Assembly: GCF_900112575.1 (NCBI RefSeq)
Contig: NZ_FOMH01000006.1
Coordinates: 309,533-373,532, forward strand
Source: Flavobacterium phragmitis
GTDB lineage: Bacteria; Bacteroidota; Bacteroidia; Flavobacteriales; Flavobacteriaceae
Length of the DNA stretch: 64,000 nt
Direction of reading: 5' to 3'
Positions within the stretch are counted from its first letter, which is position 1. Each line of letters begins with the position of its first letter. Below the pieces are notes generated by a model. The model saw nothing but the letters and a program-made list of their open reading frames with translations. It ran no database searches and was not told the DNA's origin. Positions 53,938 to 62,797 of the stretch are shown piece after piece. Made by a program: the position numbers and the translations under genes.

Positions 53938-54096
53938 TGTCATTTCGACTGAAAAGAGACTCGAGCGATAGCGAACAGACGAAGTAAATCACACGCGGGA
54001 TTCGACACAGATTGGAGAAAAGCTTTACGGAGTTTCTTGTGTGATTTACTTCGTCTGTTCGCTATCGCTCGAGTCTCCTTTCAGTCGAAATGACAA
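53938..54096. repeat. MITE-like element with 58-base inverted arms
   Basis: The left arm (53938-53994/5) begins TTGTCATTTCGACTGAAAAG and the right arm (54039-54096) is its inverted copy with one mismatch, around a 44-base loop containing ACAGATTGGAGAAAAGC. It lies in a gene-free stretch (53633-54177). Confidence 0.85.
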
Positions 54097-54177
54097 TACT
54101 TTGTGGTTACAGCTTGGAAAAACTTTGCGCTTCTGCGTCTTCGCGAGATTAAAACACAAAGATTCCCTTTTATATTT

Positions 54178-54750
54178 TTATTTCTCCGATTTAAACAAAA
54201 CCTTTCCATAAAACAATACACCAAAATAGATTAAAATACAGGGAAAAATCCATGTTCTAAATCCAATTCCAAGCGCATTGCGAAAACCTTGCGCATATAA
54301 TAAGGTTGTAAGATATATCATCCAGCAAATTCCAAATTTAAAAATACGTTCGGTTGCCGTCACGTTCTGCGTATAATAAAAAATGGTAAAGGGCATAAAA
54401 AAACTTAAAAGAACTGCGCCAAATTTACTGTTGGCACTAGCTTCTATAGGTGTCACCATATAACTAAAAGCAAGCGCTATGGCAAGATTTAAAAGAATCA
54501 AAAAAATCGCATTGACAACGAAAGCTCCAATTCTATTATTTTCTGATGTTTTGTTTAAATCTTTTAATTCTGTTTTATCAATTTGAAGCACTTCACAAAT
54601 GAGCTCCAGCGTTTTGCCACGTGGTTCATTATTGCTGTTTTCGATTCTTTGAATTGTTCTCAAATTAACTTTCGACAATTCTGCCAGTTCTTCTTGCGTA
54701 AAGCCTTTTAACTTTCTCGCTTCGCTAATTTTTTTGCCAATATAACTCAT
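54178..54750 (-). CDS. XRE-family regulator with four membrane segments
   Basis: A 190-residue protein: N-terminal HTH_3 domain (about 3-60, ISEARKLKGFTQEELAELSKVNLRTIQRIEN in parts) and four predicted membrane segments (about 75-185). Membrane-anchored XRE regulators of this build are common in Flavobacteria and may sense envelope or membrane state; the signal is unknown. The region upstream (54751-55019) has no recognisable gene. Confidence 0.85.
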   Translation of the reverse strand: MSYIGKKISEARKLKGFTQEELAELSKVNLRTIQRIENSNNEPRGKTLELICEVLQIDKTELKDLNKTSENNRIGAFVVNAIFLILLNLAIALAFSYMVTPIEASANSKFGAVLLSFFMPFTIFYYTQNVTATERIFKFGICWMIYLTTLLYAQGFRNALGIGFRTWIFPCILIYFGVLFYGKVLFKSEK

Positions 54751-55019
54751 GGTTTATGTTTTTAAATTTCAATCCAAAATTATTTCGAAAAGCCTATTTT
54801 GATAACGGTTTTCTTACGGCATTTCTACGACATTTTACAATGTCGCTAATATATCATTAATTTTAATGGTGAAGAATAAGTCTTTTTATCTAAGTCATTA
54901 TTTTCTGATAAAAAACAAAAAAGCCAGAATTGCCAATTTTTTATATCACTATGTATCATTAATTTTACTTTAAAAAAATCTTCAATCGACTTAATCGTCT
55001 TTGCTTTAAACTTATCGCT
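54751..55019. other. Gene-free gap
   Basis: AT-rich sequence between divergent genes. A TTTACTTT-type stretch is present but no convincing promoter pair or hairpin is seen. Confidence 0.4.
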
Positions 55020-55676
55020 ATGTTCCAGAAATCAACTTTTGTTATTGTTCTTCTTTTTATTTTAAGTTCCTGTGCCGTTCGGCAAAAAAGTCTGGAGATA
55101 AGCGACTGGTATGCTTTTACAAAATCAAATACCGCACAGCAGGACCCCTCAAAAGTATATGAATTTAAGGATGGAATGATTCGTATGTACGGAGAAGACC
55201 TCGGGTGCCTGATGACCAAAAAAAGCTATAAAAACTTTGAGTTTACCTTAGAATACCGATGGAATATGGAAGAACAATACAAAATGAAAGGCACGAAAAA
55301 CAGTGGCGTTATGTACAATATTCCATTAGATGCATCGGATAAAATCTGGCCAAAAGGAATTCAGTTTCAAATAAAAGAAAACGTTACGGGCGACTTTATA
55401 TTCCTGGATCAGGTAACAGCAAAAGTGAACGGAAAACAGATTGAAGCCGGCGCAAGTGTGGTTTCTCCAAAGTTTTTAGCAAATGAAAATCCGTTTGGTG
55501 AATGGAATGCCGTAGTTATTAAGTCTTTCAACGGAAAAATCACTCAATATTTAAATGGAAAATTAGTAAACGAATGTACCGAAGCTTCAACTGTTGAAGG
55601 TAAAATTTCTTTGAATTATGAGCGTTCGCCAATTGATTTTAAAAATATCAGAATTAAGAATATATCAAAGGAATAA
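55020..55676 (+). CDS. DUF1080 (3-keto-disaccharide-hydrolase-like) lipoprotein
   Basis: A 218-residue protein with a lipoprotein signal (cysteine about residue 18 in LSSC). The mature part is a jelly-roll lectin-like domain of the DUF1080 family: KNFEFTLEYRWNMEEQ..., NSGVMYNIPLDASDKIWPKGIQFQIKE..., EWNAVVIKSFNGKITQYLNGK. The family includes 3-keto-disaccharide hydrolases and sugar-binding proteins. Catalytic role here is uncertain. Confidence 0.85.
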   Translation: MFQKSTFVIVLLFILSSCAVRQKSLEISDWYAFTKSNTAQQDPSKVYEFKDGMIRMYGEDLGCLMTKKSYKNFEFTLEYRWNMEEQYKMKGTKNSGVMYNIPLDASDKIWPKGIQFQIKENVTGDFIFLDQVTAKVNGKQIEAGASVVSPKFLANENPFGEWNAVVIKSFNGKITQYLNGKLVNECTEASTVEGKISLNYERSPIDFKNIRIKNISKE

Positions 55677-55759
55677 ACCTTAATAAAAAGCAACCAAAAA
55701 ACTTTTATAATTTCACGCAACCATTCTGAAATTCAAACATCTAAATAAAAAAGATTGTT

Positions 55760-56068
55760 ATGAAAAAACTGATTTGCTTTTTGATTCTTACTCTAGGAAT
55801 TCTTGCTTGTTCTTCGGATGAAGTTAAAGCCACTAAAAATTTTGAATTCACTGCCGAATACACCACACAAATAACAGTTGGCGGTGTTGTTGGCGTAAGC
55901 AACCGAACTTTTAAGGTTGGAGAAACTTTTACAGGAACCGACAACGGAAAAGAAACCATAAAAATCAGAATCGCCGAACATTCTACATTAAATGATAATT
56001 GTCCAAGCAATACTTGCTATCAGGAATTTTTAGAAGTTCCTCGAGTTTATCTGAAATTGGCCGAATAA
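55760..56068 (+). CDS. Small lipoprotein of unknown function
   Basis: A 102-residue lipoprotein (cysteine about residue 17 in ILAC). The mature part is beta-rich and has a paired-cysteine motif NCPSNTCYQEF; no family is recognised. It may be surface exposed. It is followed by repeat fragments. Confidence 0.7.
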   Translation: MKKLICFLILTLGILACSSDEVKATKNFEFTAEYTTQITVGGVVGVSNRTFKVGETFTGTDNGKETIKIRIAEHSTLNDNCPSNTCYQEFLEVPRVYLKLAE

Positions 56069-56089
56069 AATCTTGAATCACAGGAATAC

Positions 56090-56227
56090 GTTAAGTTTAC
56101 CATTTTAGGGAACACAACTCGAGCGATAGCGAACTGACAATACTATGTGGTTACAGTATGATAAAAATCCTTTTAATCTTGATAATCTGTGGCAAAAACA
56201 AAACACAACTCAGAAATTTCTTTAATT
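56090..56227. repeat. Fragments of intergenic repeats
   Basis: Partial words (AACACAACTCGAGCGATAGC, GACAATACTATGTGGTTACAG, CTTTTAATCTTGATAATCTG) that match pieces of the repeats at 53938-54096 and elsewhere; no complete hairpin. Confidence 0.6.
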
Positions 56228-56327
56228 ATTTTACGCTTTAATGTTTAAATATTCTTATTTTTAAAATACCAAAAACCTAAATCTGCATATTTTATTTTGT
56301 TTTTAAATTTCAAAAATCATTTAGAAC

Positions 56328-57119
56328 ATGAAGAAATACAGATTATTAGTCATTTTTTTAGCAATTATTGCTGTTTTTTATTTTGCAAGAACGGTTCGAA
56401 ATTTCACTGTTAAACAGGAAACCCGAACTATTAAATCGGAACATTTTGTTATTTCCTACAGCGGCATTTATAAAAGTGAAGCCGAAAAAGTCAGCAAACA
56501 TCTCGAAGACAATTATTCTGCAATTAGAGAAAATTTAAAAGACGTTGAGCACGACCTGATTAAGGTTTTTGTTTACGGTTCGCAATTTAAATTTAACAAT
56601 GCGACAGGTTTAACCGAAAACACAAAAGGAACAAGCCGTGGTCCAAACGAATTTCATTTTGTGTGGACGAATTGGTTTAATTCTATCTTCCCGGATGATC
56701 CGCTAAAAACGGCACTGCATGAATTTACGCATTGCGTTCAGCTCAACATTTTAATTTATAAAGCAAAAAACACGATTATCACTCAAGACCGACTGATTTT
56801 TGAAAGGGAATTTGAGAAAAAGTTTAAAGCCGAATATCCTCGTTGGCTTTGGGAATCGATCAGTATTTTTGAAGCAAAAGAAGTCAATTCCATAAGCGTG
56901 AAATACGCCAAAAGCAAAAACCTGACTTTAGAAGAACTCAATCAAAGCAATCAGATTTATAATATTGGTTATACCATTATCGAATATATGACCAAAAAAT
57001 GGGGAAAAGATATTCTGCCCAAACTGATTTCGTCTTTCGGCAACATCGAAAAAACATTGAATGTAAGTCGTGAAGAATTTGAAAAAGGCTGGATGGCATT
57101 TTTGGAAGAGAATTATTGA
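56328..57119 (+). CDS. Membrane-anchored gluzincin-type metallopeptidase
   Basis: A 263-residue protein with an N-terminal membrane segment (about 5-22). HEFTH (131-135) is the zinc motif (HExxH) and the downstream WLWESISIFEAKE (about 185-197) supplies a glutamate at the spacing of gluzincins (peptidase MA-like). Function unknown, probably periplasmic. A 29-base inverted repeat follows the gene. Confidence 0.82.
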   Translation: MKKYRLLVIFLAIIAVFYFARTVRNFTVKQETRTIKSEHFVISYSGIYKSEAEKVSKHLEDNYSAIRENLKDVEHDLIKVFVYGSQFKFNNATGLTENTKGTSRGPNEFHFVWTNWFNSIFPDDPLKTALHEFTHCVQLNILIYKAKNTIITQDRLIFEREFEKKFKAEYPRWLWESISIFEAKEVNSISVKYAKSKNLTLEELNQSNQIYNIGYTIIEYMTKKWGKDILPKLISSFGNIEKTLNVSREEFEKGWMAFLEENY

Positions 57120-57129
57120 TTCGGCTCGT

Positions 57130-57235
57130 TTGTCATTTCGACCGAAGGGAGAAATCACACTCGTATATCAACAAAGATTGGCACTTTTCTTTGTGGAGTT
57201 TCTAGCGTGATTTCTCCCTTCGGTCGAAATGACAA
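57130..57235. repeat. Inverted repeat of the GTCATTTCGAC family
   Basis: TTGTCATTTCGACCGAAGGG... (57130-57158) and its perfect 29-base inverted copy (57207-57235). The loop has ATATCAACAAAGATTGG, also seen in the other copies (52.9, 53.7 and 53.9 kb). Confidence 0.85.
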
Positions 57236-57260
57236 TACTTTGTGTTTACAATGCAAAAAA

Positions 57261-57291
57261 CCTTTGTTAAAGTTTAAAACTTTGACAAAGG
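57261..57291 (-). terminator. Terminator of the HAD gene (minus direction)
   Basis: CCTTTGTTAAAGTTT (57261-57275) pairs with AAACTTTGACAAAGG (57277-57291), one wobble; T run on the minus-strand side. Confidence 0.75.
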
Positions 57292-57319
57292 TCTCTCTTA
57301 TCATTTTGGAATTTGGAAT

Positions 57320-57985
57320 TTATTTATTAGAATTTAATATCTCAATAATCTTATCCACGTTAACCTCACTATAATCTTTAATATAAAAATTACAAGGAGG
57401 AAGCTCTTCTTTCGTATGCGTGCTCAAAACGCCTACGACTTTCATTCCGGCATTTAGTCCTGCTGTAACGCCCGAAAAAGAATCTTCAAAAACCACGCAA
57501 TCAGACGGAGAAACTCCAACTCTTTCTGCCGATTTTAAATATACTTCTGGGTTTGGTTTATGAAACGTAACATCTTCGCTCGACATCATCGAATCCATTT
57601 TTTCACCTAGTTTTAGGAAATTGGCAATCAAATCCAGATTCGCACGAGGTGCCGAAGTTCCAACAGCTGTTTTGAATCCGCGGGATTTTAACTCATTTAA
57701 AAAATCCATATAATGCGGAATCGTTTCGACTTTGTCTTTGTAAATCTCACGAAACATGCCTTCTTTTTCCTCTTCAAGTTTGATCAGTTCTTCTCCCTGA
57801 ATCGGACGCTTGAAGAAATGCGTCATGATATAACTATTGTGTTTTCCGTACATATGCTCTTCGAATTCTTCCTGAGTGTACGGAATATTATATTTTTTGA
57901 AAAACTCCTCAAAAGCGACTACGTGATGTGGATTGGTGTGGCAAATCACACCGTCCATATCAAAAATTACACATTGCTGGCTCAT
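57320..57985 (-). CDS. HAD-family phosphatase, beta-PGM-like
   Basis: Start at 57985 (MSQQCVIFDMDGV) gives a normal N-terminus; ten more residues upstream are read by an earlier ATG. The 221-residue protein has FDMDGVICHT with nucleophile and D+2, a C1 cap with EEHMYGKHNSYI, motif II TSAPRAN, lysine in FHKPNPEVY and motif IV FEDSFSGVTAGLNA. This is the beta-phosphoglucomutase/phosphatase group; the cap lacks the KGVSR substrate loop of the maltose-cluster enzyme, so a different sugar phosphate substrate is likely. Confidence 0.87.
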   Translation of the reverse strand: MSQQCVIFDMDGVICHTNPHHVVAFEEFFKKYNIPYTQEEFEEHMYGKHNSYIMTHFFKRPIQGEELIKLEEEKEGMFREIYKDKVETIPHYMDFLNELKSRGFKTAVGTSAPRANLDLIANFLKLGEKMDSMMSSEDVTFHKPNPEVYLKSAERVGVSPSDCVVFEDSFSGVTAGLNAGMKVVGVLSTHTKEELPPCNFYIKDYSEVNVDKIIEILNSNK

Positions 57986-58293
57986 ATATTTGTTTTGTTG
58001 TTTTAACGGTTGCAAGATAAGTTATTCCACAGAGTTGCACGGAGATTTTTCGCAGAGATTCGCTAAGATTTTGTTTTTAATCTCGCAAAGTCGCGGAGTC
58101 GCAAAGTTTATTTCACGCAGATTCGGCAGATTTTAGCAGATTTATCTTTTAAGATTTTAGAAATAAATAATCTGCGCTTATCTGCTTAAATCTTTTTAAA
58201 TCTGCGTGAAATAAAATCCTTTTAATCTTATTAATCTGTGGCTAAAAAAAAATTAAAATCTTTGCGTCTTAGCGACTTTGCGAGATTAAATCC
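57986..58293. repeat. Nested hairpin between HAD and efflux operon
   Basis: Outer words AATCTCGCAAAGTCGCGGAG and its complement near 58284 enclose TTCACGCAGATTCGGCAGATT and its complement (ending AATCTGCGTGAAA near 58212). No gene. Confidence 0.75.
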
Positions 58294-59877
58294 TTAGCCA
58301 ATCCAAATCTTACTTTTTACCAAAGTCATAGTCTGCCTCAAATGCTGATTACACGCAATAAGAACAATCAAAACCAATAAACCATAACCTACAACAGTAT
58401 AAATCTCCATATCGGCCAAAAGAGTCGATTGTTTAGCTACTGTTCCGAAAATCTTTTTCATTGCCAGAACATTGGCATTATCTGCTGAATATCCTTTGGC
58501 AATAAAACTCTGGGTTGTATTTGCAATAGTTTGTTGTGCTTCGGGATTTTCGCCGGTTACAAACTGACTTAGTTTAAAAAAGTGTTTTTTATTTAAAAAT
58601 ACAGTCGCATTCTGCATGATGCAAAAACCAATCGTGCTTCCCCAAAAACGTCCCGAAACCCCTACAATTCCCGAAGAAACCGCCATATTTGCAGGAACCG
58701 AAGAGGTGGTAAACAGAATCAACGGAACAAATAAAAACCCCACTCCGATGCCCTGCAAAAAGTACGGAACAATAATATCTGATAAAGCCACATCGGGCAC
58801 AAAAAGAAACGTAAACCAAAAATGATACAAGGCAATTAGCGAAAAACCTATCAGGAAAATAATTTTGGTAGAAACCGATTTCATGAGGAAATAAGCCGCC
58901 AAAATCAATCCGATTACATTTCCGAGTCCGTTAATGTACTGCACGCCCGCAACACGCGACGGATCCCAATTCCAAATCGAAAACATCGCCGAATGACAAA
59001 GACTCAACGTTGCTCTGCTGATGTAAAAAAGGAAAAACAATAAAAACCCAATTCGCAAATTGGCGTATTTAAAAACTTCAAAATCAAAAGTAGGCCTTTT
59101 AACCAAAAGCTCTTTAAAAATAAACAAACCTCCTGTTATCAAAGCAATTATAAGCGCCACAACCAATTCTGAAGATTCGAACCAATATTTTTTCTCGGCA
59201 TATACAAAAAAGTAGGCACCGCAAAGAATAGCTGTTAAAACCAAAAAATAGCTCATCCAGTCGATTTGATACAACGGGATTTTCTTTGTGATTCGATGCC
59301 CACGAAAAGTAACCAAGATTAAAAAGACATTTAAAACCTGCAGTCCGCCCGAAACATACAGCATGTATTTCCAGTCGTAATGATCCAGAAACCAAACCGC
59401 AATATTCATAATAAAAGGCGTTGACAACAGCAGAGAGCCATAATAAAAGGAAAAACCAATTATAATGGCGTTTTTAGAATCAAACTGCTCAATAAGCAAT
59501 TGTCTGATGGTAATGGCAGGAAGCGCCATTAAGATTCCTTCGGCAACTCTCAAAAGCAAGAAAACCGCAAAATTATCGACATAACCCGACGCCACAATCG
59601 TAACTCCAATTAAGGAATAAACACCTATGAGGTAATTTTTGGCAGGGAAAAAACTCGAAAATCGGCTTTCTATGAGAATTGTAGCCAGCAGAGTTCCATA
59701 CGTAACACACATTGCAAACTGCAAATCTTCGGGCTCAATATCCAGAAAACTTGCCGCATACGTTACGTTTGACGTATAAACTCCCAATAAAATCATGGAA
59801 TGCAAAAGACAAACAAACAAAATTGTAATGATTGCCCATTTTGGAACCCATGATTTAAAAATACTTTTATCTTCCAT
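58294..59877 (-). CDS. MFS drug/H+ antiporter, DHA2 (EmrB-like)
   Basis: A 527-residue inner-membrane protein with about 14 predicted membrane segments, the length of the DHA2 group. With a HlyD/EmrA protein and a TolC-type protein encoded just upstream on the same strand it forms an EmrAB-TolC-like tripartite pump. A single base separates its start from the stop of the HlyD gene, showing cotranscription. Substrate unknown. Confidence 0.9.
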   Translation of the reverse strand: MEDKSIFKSWVPKWAIITILFVCLLHSMILLGVYTSNVTYAASFLDIEPEDLQFAMCVTYGTLLATILIESRFSSFFPAKNYLIGVYSLIGVTIVASGYVDNFAVFLLLRVAEGILMALPAITIRQLLIEQFDSKNAIIIGFSFYYGSLLLSTPFIMNIAVWFLDHYDWKYMLYVSGGLQVLNVFLILVTFRGHRITKKIPLYQIDWMSYFLVLTAILCGAYFFVYAEKKYWFESSELVVALIIALITGGLFIFKELLVKRPTFDFEVFKYANLRIGFLLFFLFYISRATLSLCHSAMFSIWNWDPSRVAGVQYINGLGNVIGLILAAYFLMKSVSTKIIFLIGFSLIALYHFWFTFLFVPDVALSDIIVPYFLQGIGVGFLFVPLILFTTSSVPANMAVSSGIVGVSGRFWGSTIGFCIMQNATVFLNKKHFFKLSQFVTGENPEAQQTIANTTQSFIAKGYSADNANVLAMKKIFGTVAKQSTLLADMEIYTVVGYGLLVLIVLIACNQHLRQTMTLVKSKIWIG

Positions 59878-59878
59878 T

Positions 59879-60928
59879 TTAGTGTGCTGCGATCACAGTA
59901 ATATTCATTCCCGCTCTTAAAAAGTCAGTTTGTTTGTCGCTGTCTTTCAACTGAATTCTAACCGGAATTCTTTGTTCAATTTTTACGAAGTTACCCGTTG
60001 CGTTATCTGGAGGAAGCAATGAAAATCTTGCCCCGCTCGCTGGCGATAAAGATGCAATTGTTCCTGTAAAAGTCTTATCGCTCAAAGCATCGGCTTTTAT
60101 TTCAACATCTTGTCCAACTTTTAAATATTGCAATTGCGTTTCTTTAAAATTGGCTGTAATCCATTTTTCTTTACTTACAATTGACAATAGAGATTGACCT
60201 TCTTTTACCAATTGTCCTGGCTGTAGAGTTCGTTTTCCAACCCAACCGTCATAAGGTGCTGTAATTATGGTGTAAGAAAGGAATAAAGCTGCATTATCAG
60301 CCACAGCTTGTTTTGAAGCAATATTGGTTTGTGTTGTCGGAACGTTTGCTTCGGCCACAGAAGTGCTCAAAGCCGAAGTATGAATTCTGTTTTTCATTTC
60401 CTGAAAATGTGCCTGAGCTGATTCGTAATCTGCTTTTACTTTTTCTAATTGCTGAGAAGTTGCGGCTTCTTCGCTTACCAAAGCTTTGTATCTTTCGTAT
60501 TCCAATTTGGTTTTCCAAAGATTCGCTTTAGCCGCTTCTAACTGCGCTTCGTTAATCGCTGTTGCGCTTGCTGTATTTATGGCATTTTTCTCTGCCACAA
60601 CGCTATTTTGTTTCGCATTCTGAACATCGGCAAGAGCCACATTCAATTTCGATTGGTATTCTCTATTATCAATTACAACCAAAGTGTCTCCCTTATGTAC
60701 AAATTGGTTTTCGTTAAAACGAACTTCCTGCACATAACCCGTAATTCGCGACATAATTGGCGTTACATATTGTTCTACCTGCGCATCATTGGTTTCTTCG
60801 TGATTTCGGTTGAAAACATAAAACCAAATTCCCAAAATAACCCCACTTATTACCAGCGTGCACGCAATAATCGTTATTAGTATATGAAACGTTTTGTTTC
60901 TTCTAGTTTCATTTTTAATCTTAACCAT
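59879..60928 (-). CDS. HlyD/EmrA-family membrane fusion protein
   Basis: A 349-residue protein with one N-terminal membrane anchor (about 17-38), a barrel-sandwich/lipoyl domain (about 50-90 and 215-260), a long helical hairpin (about 95-205, coiled coil) and a C-terminal beta-barrel (about 260-345). GYVQEVRFNENQFVHKGDTL and TAPYDGWVGKRTLQPGQLV are family signatures. It links the MFS pump to the TolC channel. Confidence 0.92.
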   Translation of the reverse strand: MVKIKNETRRNKTFHILITIIACTLVISGVILGIWFYVFNRNHEETNDAQVEQYVTPIMSRITGYVQEVRFNENQFVHKGDTLVVIDNREYQSKLNVALADVQNAKQNSVVAEKNAINTASATAINEAQLEAAKANLWKTKLEYERYKALVSEEAATSQQLEKVKADYESAQAHFQEMKNRIHTSALSTSVAEANVPTTQTNIASKQAVADNAALFLSYTIITAPYDGWVGKRTLQPGQLVKEGQSLLSIVSKEKWITANFKETQLQYLKVGQDVEIKADALSDKTFTGTIASLSPASGARFSLLPPDNATGNFVKIEQRIPVRIQLKDSDKQTDFLRAGMNITVIAAH

Positions 60929-61049
60929 ATCTTTTTCTCTATTCTTTTATCTATTTTCCCGGGATTAAAATCCCGCGATACAATATGAATCGTTCCTTCT
61001 GAACTGAAAATCTATATTCTTTACTCTATTTTCTTTCTTCTTTCAAAAT

Positions 61050-62405
61050 CTAACTCTGCGGAAGCATTCCCGCCGTATGAAGCAGTTCGTAATGTTTTAA
61101 AACCGCATCCAATCGAGTAGAAATTTTGTTGTATTTTGCCTGAAGCAAAGCATTATCGGCATCGACCATTTCGGTAATTAAAACCAATTGGTTTAAGTAT
61201 TTCAGTTTTACGATTCGGTAGTTTTCTTCGGCTAAATCCAACGCTTTGTCAACGACGACAAACTTTTCAAGGATTTCTTGATATTGTGTATGTTCTTTAT
61301 ATAGCTGATCTTGAATTTCTTCTTTTATGATTTCAGTCTGCATTTTCTGTAAATCGATTTTAGTGCTCGCTTTTGCCACTTTCGTTTTGTTTTTGTACAA
61401 AGACGAAAGATCAAAACGCGCCTCGATTCCCACCTGCCCTAAGGTATACAAATACGGATTTGGCGGGAAGAATTTGTAGTTTGGATAATAAAAACCATAA
61501 TTCCCGAAGAAGTTTACGCTTGGCAGATAATTCCCTTTTACCAATTGCAATTCGGTTTTGCTAATGTTTAATTCCTGGCTCGCCATTCGCATTTCTTCAT
61601 TCTGCATCGCTTTATTCATATAAAAATCATACGGATCTAGACCGTTCATTTCATCAAGACTTGAAGTTGTATCGATTACAATTTCTTCGTTTTCCGGAAT
61701 CTGGATCAGCGTTTTCAAATCGTGAAGTGCTATTTTAATGTTTTTGGAGTTAGTTAACGCATTCAATTCGCGGTCTGAAAGCTGTAATTCGGCACGAATA
61801 ACTTCGTTTTTCGTAACCGTTCCATGTTTTTGAAGGGATTGCACTTCTTTCAATCGGCTTTTTTCTTCTTTGATGTTTTCTTCAAAAATCTTCTGAAGTT
61901 CCATCATTTTATAAATAGCCAGATAGTTTGCCACCACTTCAAGTTCGATATCATTTTCAGCCTTTTCGGTTTTTATTTTAGCGATTTCGTTTTCCTGATT
62001 CGCAATTTTAATCGCGTTATTAATCTTGTTTCCAACGTAAATTGGCATTTTAAAAGTTGAATTGACCTCATAAATTTCAGGAATTGCCGGAGTAACTTCT
62101 TTGTCTTTCAAAAACCCGCTTCCTTTGAATTCGGTAATATTCGTGATGCGAGAATACATGCCGTTTAGCTGTACGTCTGGCAGTCGGAGTTCTTTTCTTT
62201 CTTTGATGTTTTGCTCTGCGAGCGTGACCTCCAATTGAGATCTAAGGATTTTTTTGTTGTTTTCTTTGGCCAGTTTCAAAGCTTCTTGCAATGAAAGCGT
62301 GTGAACTTCCTGCGCTTGTAAGCCATTGAATGCTAAAATCATTAGGATTAACAGCAGGATTCTGGGAAAACAATCGTCTGTAGAATTTGTTGTTTTAAGG
62401 AACAT
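61050..62405 (-). CDS. TolC-family outer-membrane efflux protein
   Basis: Start at 62405 (MFLKTTNSTDD) preferred; an earlier ATG adds nine residues. The 451-residue protein has a signal peptide (about to residue 32, ending LQAQ) and two TolC repeats with long alpha-helical stretches (LKLAKENNKKILRSQLEV..., YLAIYKMMELQKIFEENIKEEKSRLKEVQ..., VGIEARFDLSSLYKNKTKV...). It forms the outer-membrane channel of the pump. 121 bases separate it from the HlyD gene. Confidence 0.92.
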   Translation of the reverse strand: MFLKTTNSTDDCFPRILLLILMILAFNGLQAQEVHTLSLQEALKLAKENNKKILRSQLEVTLAEQNIKERKELRLPDVQLNGMYSRITNITEFKGSGFLKDKEVTPAIPEIYEVNSTFKMPIYVGNKINNAIKIANQENEIAKIKTEKAENDIELEVVANYLAIYKMMELQKIFEENIKEEKSRLKEVQSLQKHGTVTKNEVIRAELQLSDRELNALTNSKNIKIALHDLKTLIQIPENEEIVIDTTSSLDEMNGLDPYDFYMNKAMQNEEMRMASQELNISKTELQLVKGNYLPSVNFFGNYGFYYPNYKFFPPNPYLYTLGQVGIEARFDLSSLYKNKTKVAKASTKIDLQKMQTEIIKEEIQDQLYKEHTQYQEILEKFVVVDKALDLAEENYRIVKLKYLNQLVLITEMVDADNALLQAKYNKISTRLDAVLKHYELLHTAGMLPQS

Positions 62406-62576
62406 AAATACATTAAATATTTGATGGTGCAAAGTTCCTTCATTTTTCCGTTGACTGATAATTCTAAAAAGCCAACAACATATTCATTTCGGACAAACGT
62501 TAAAATTGTGTTTTCCGAAAACGTTATATTAAAACACTGAAAAACAATTTATTACAAAATAGGTTTGGATTGTGAT

Positions 62577-62790
62577 ATTTCACGCAGATTTTAATAGATT
62601 TGAGCAGAATGCGCAGATTTTTATTTTTTGTTCTCGCAGATTTGGCAGATTGTGCAGATTATAAAGCATTTAAAAAAATCTCTCAAATCTGCTCCCGATA
62701 GCTATCGGGACTGCGAGAGAAAAATGTTTATGTCTAACTAAAGAAAATTTGCTTAATCTGCCTAAATTTATTTAAATCTGCGTGAAACAA
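62577..62790. repeat. Nested hairpin with embedded 18-base palindrome
   Basis: ATTTCACGCAGATTTTAATA (from about 62576) and its complement ending CTGCGTGAAAC (62789) enclose TTCTCGCAGATTTGGCAGATT (from about 62631) with its complement; the palindrome TCCCGATAGCTATCGGGA (62693-62710) interrupts the right inner arm just before TGCGAGAG. Confidence 0.8.
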
Positions 62791-62797
62791 AAGCTAT

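Noticed and set aside
53804..53992. 62-residue open frame on the minus strand
   Set aside because: It runs through terminator and repeat DNA (its end is encoded by the CCTCC hairpin) and has no family likeness.
50660..54200. Attachment-site duplication of the tRNA-Leu 3' end
   Set aside because: I looked for a second copy of the T arm and acceptor end (GGTTCGAGTCC...ATCCGC) downstream and did not see one, so a classical integrated island could not be shown.
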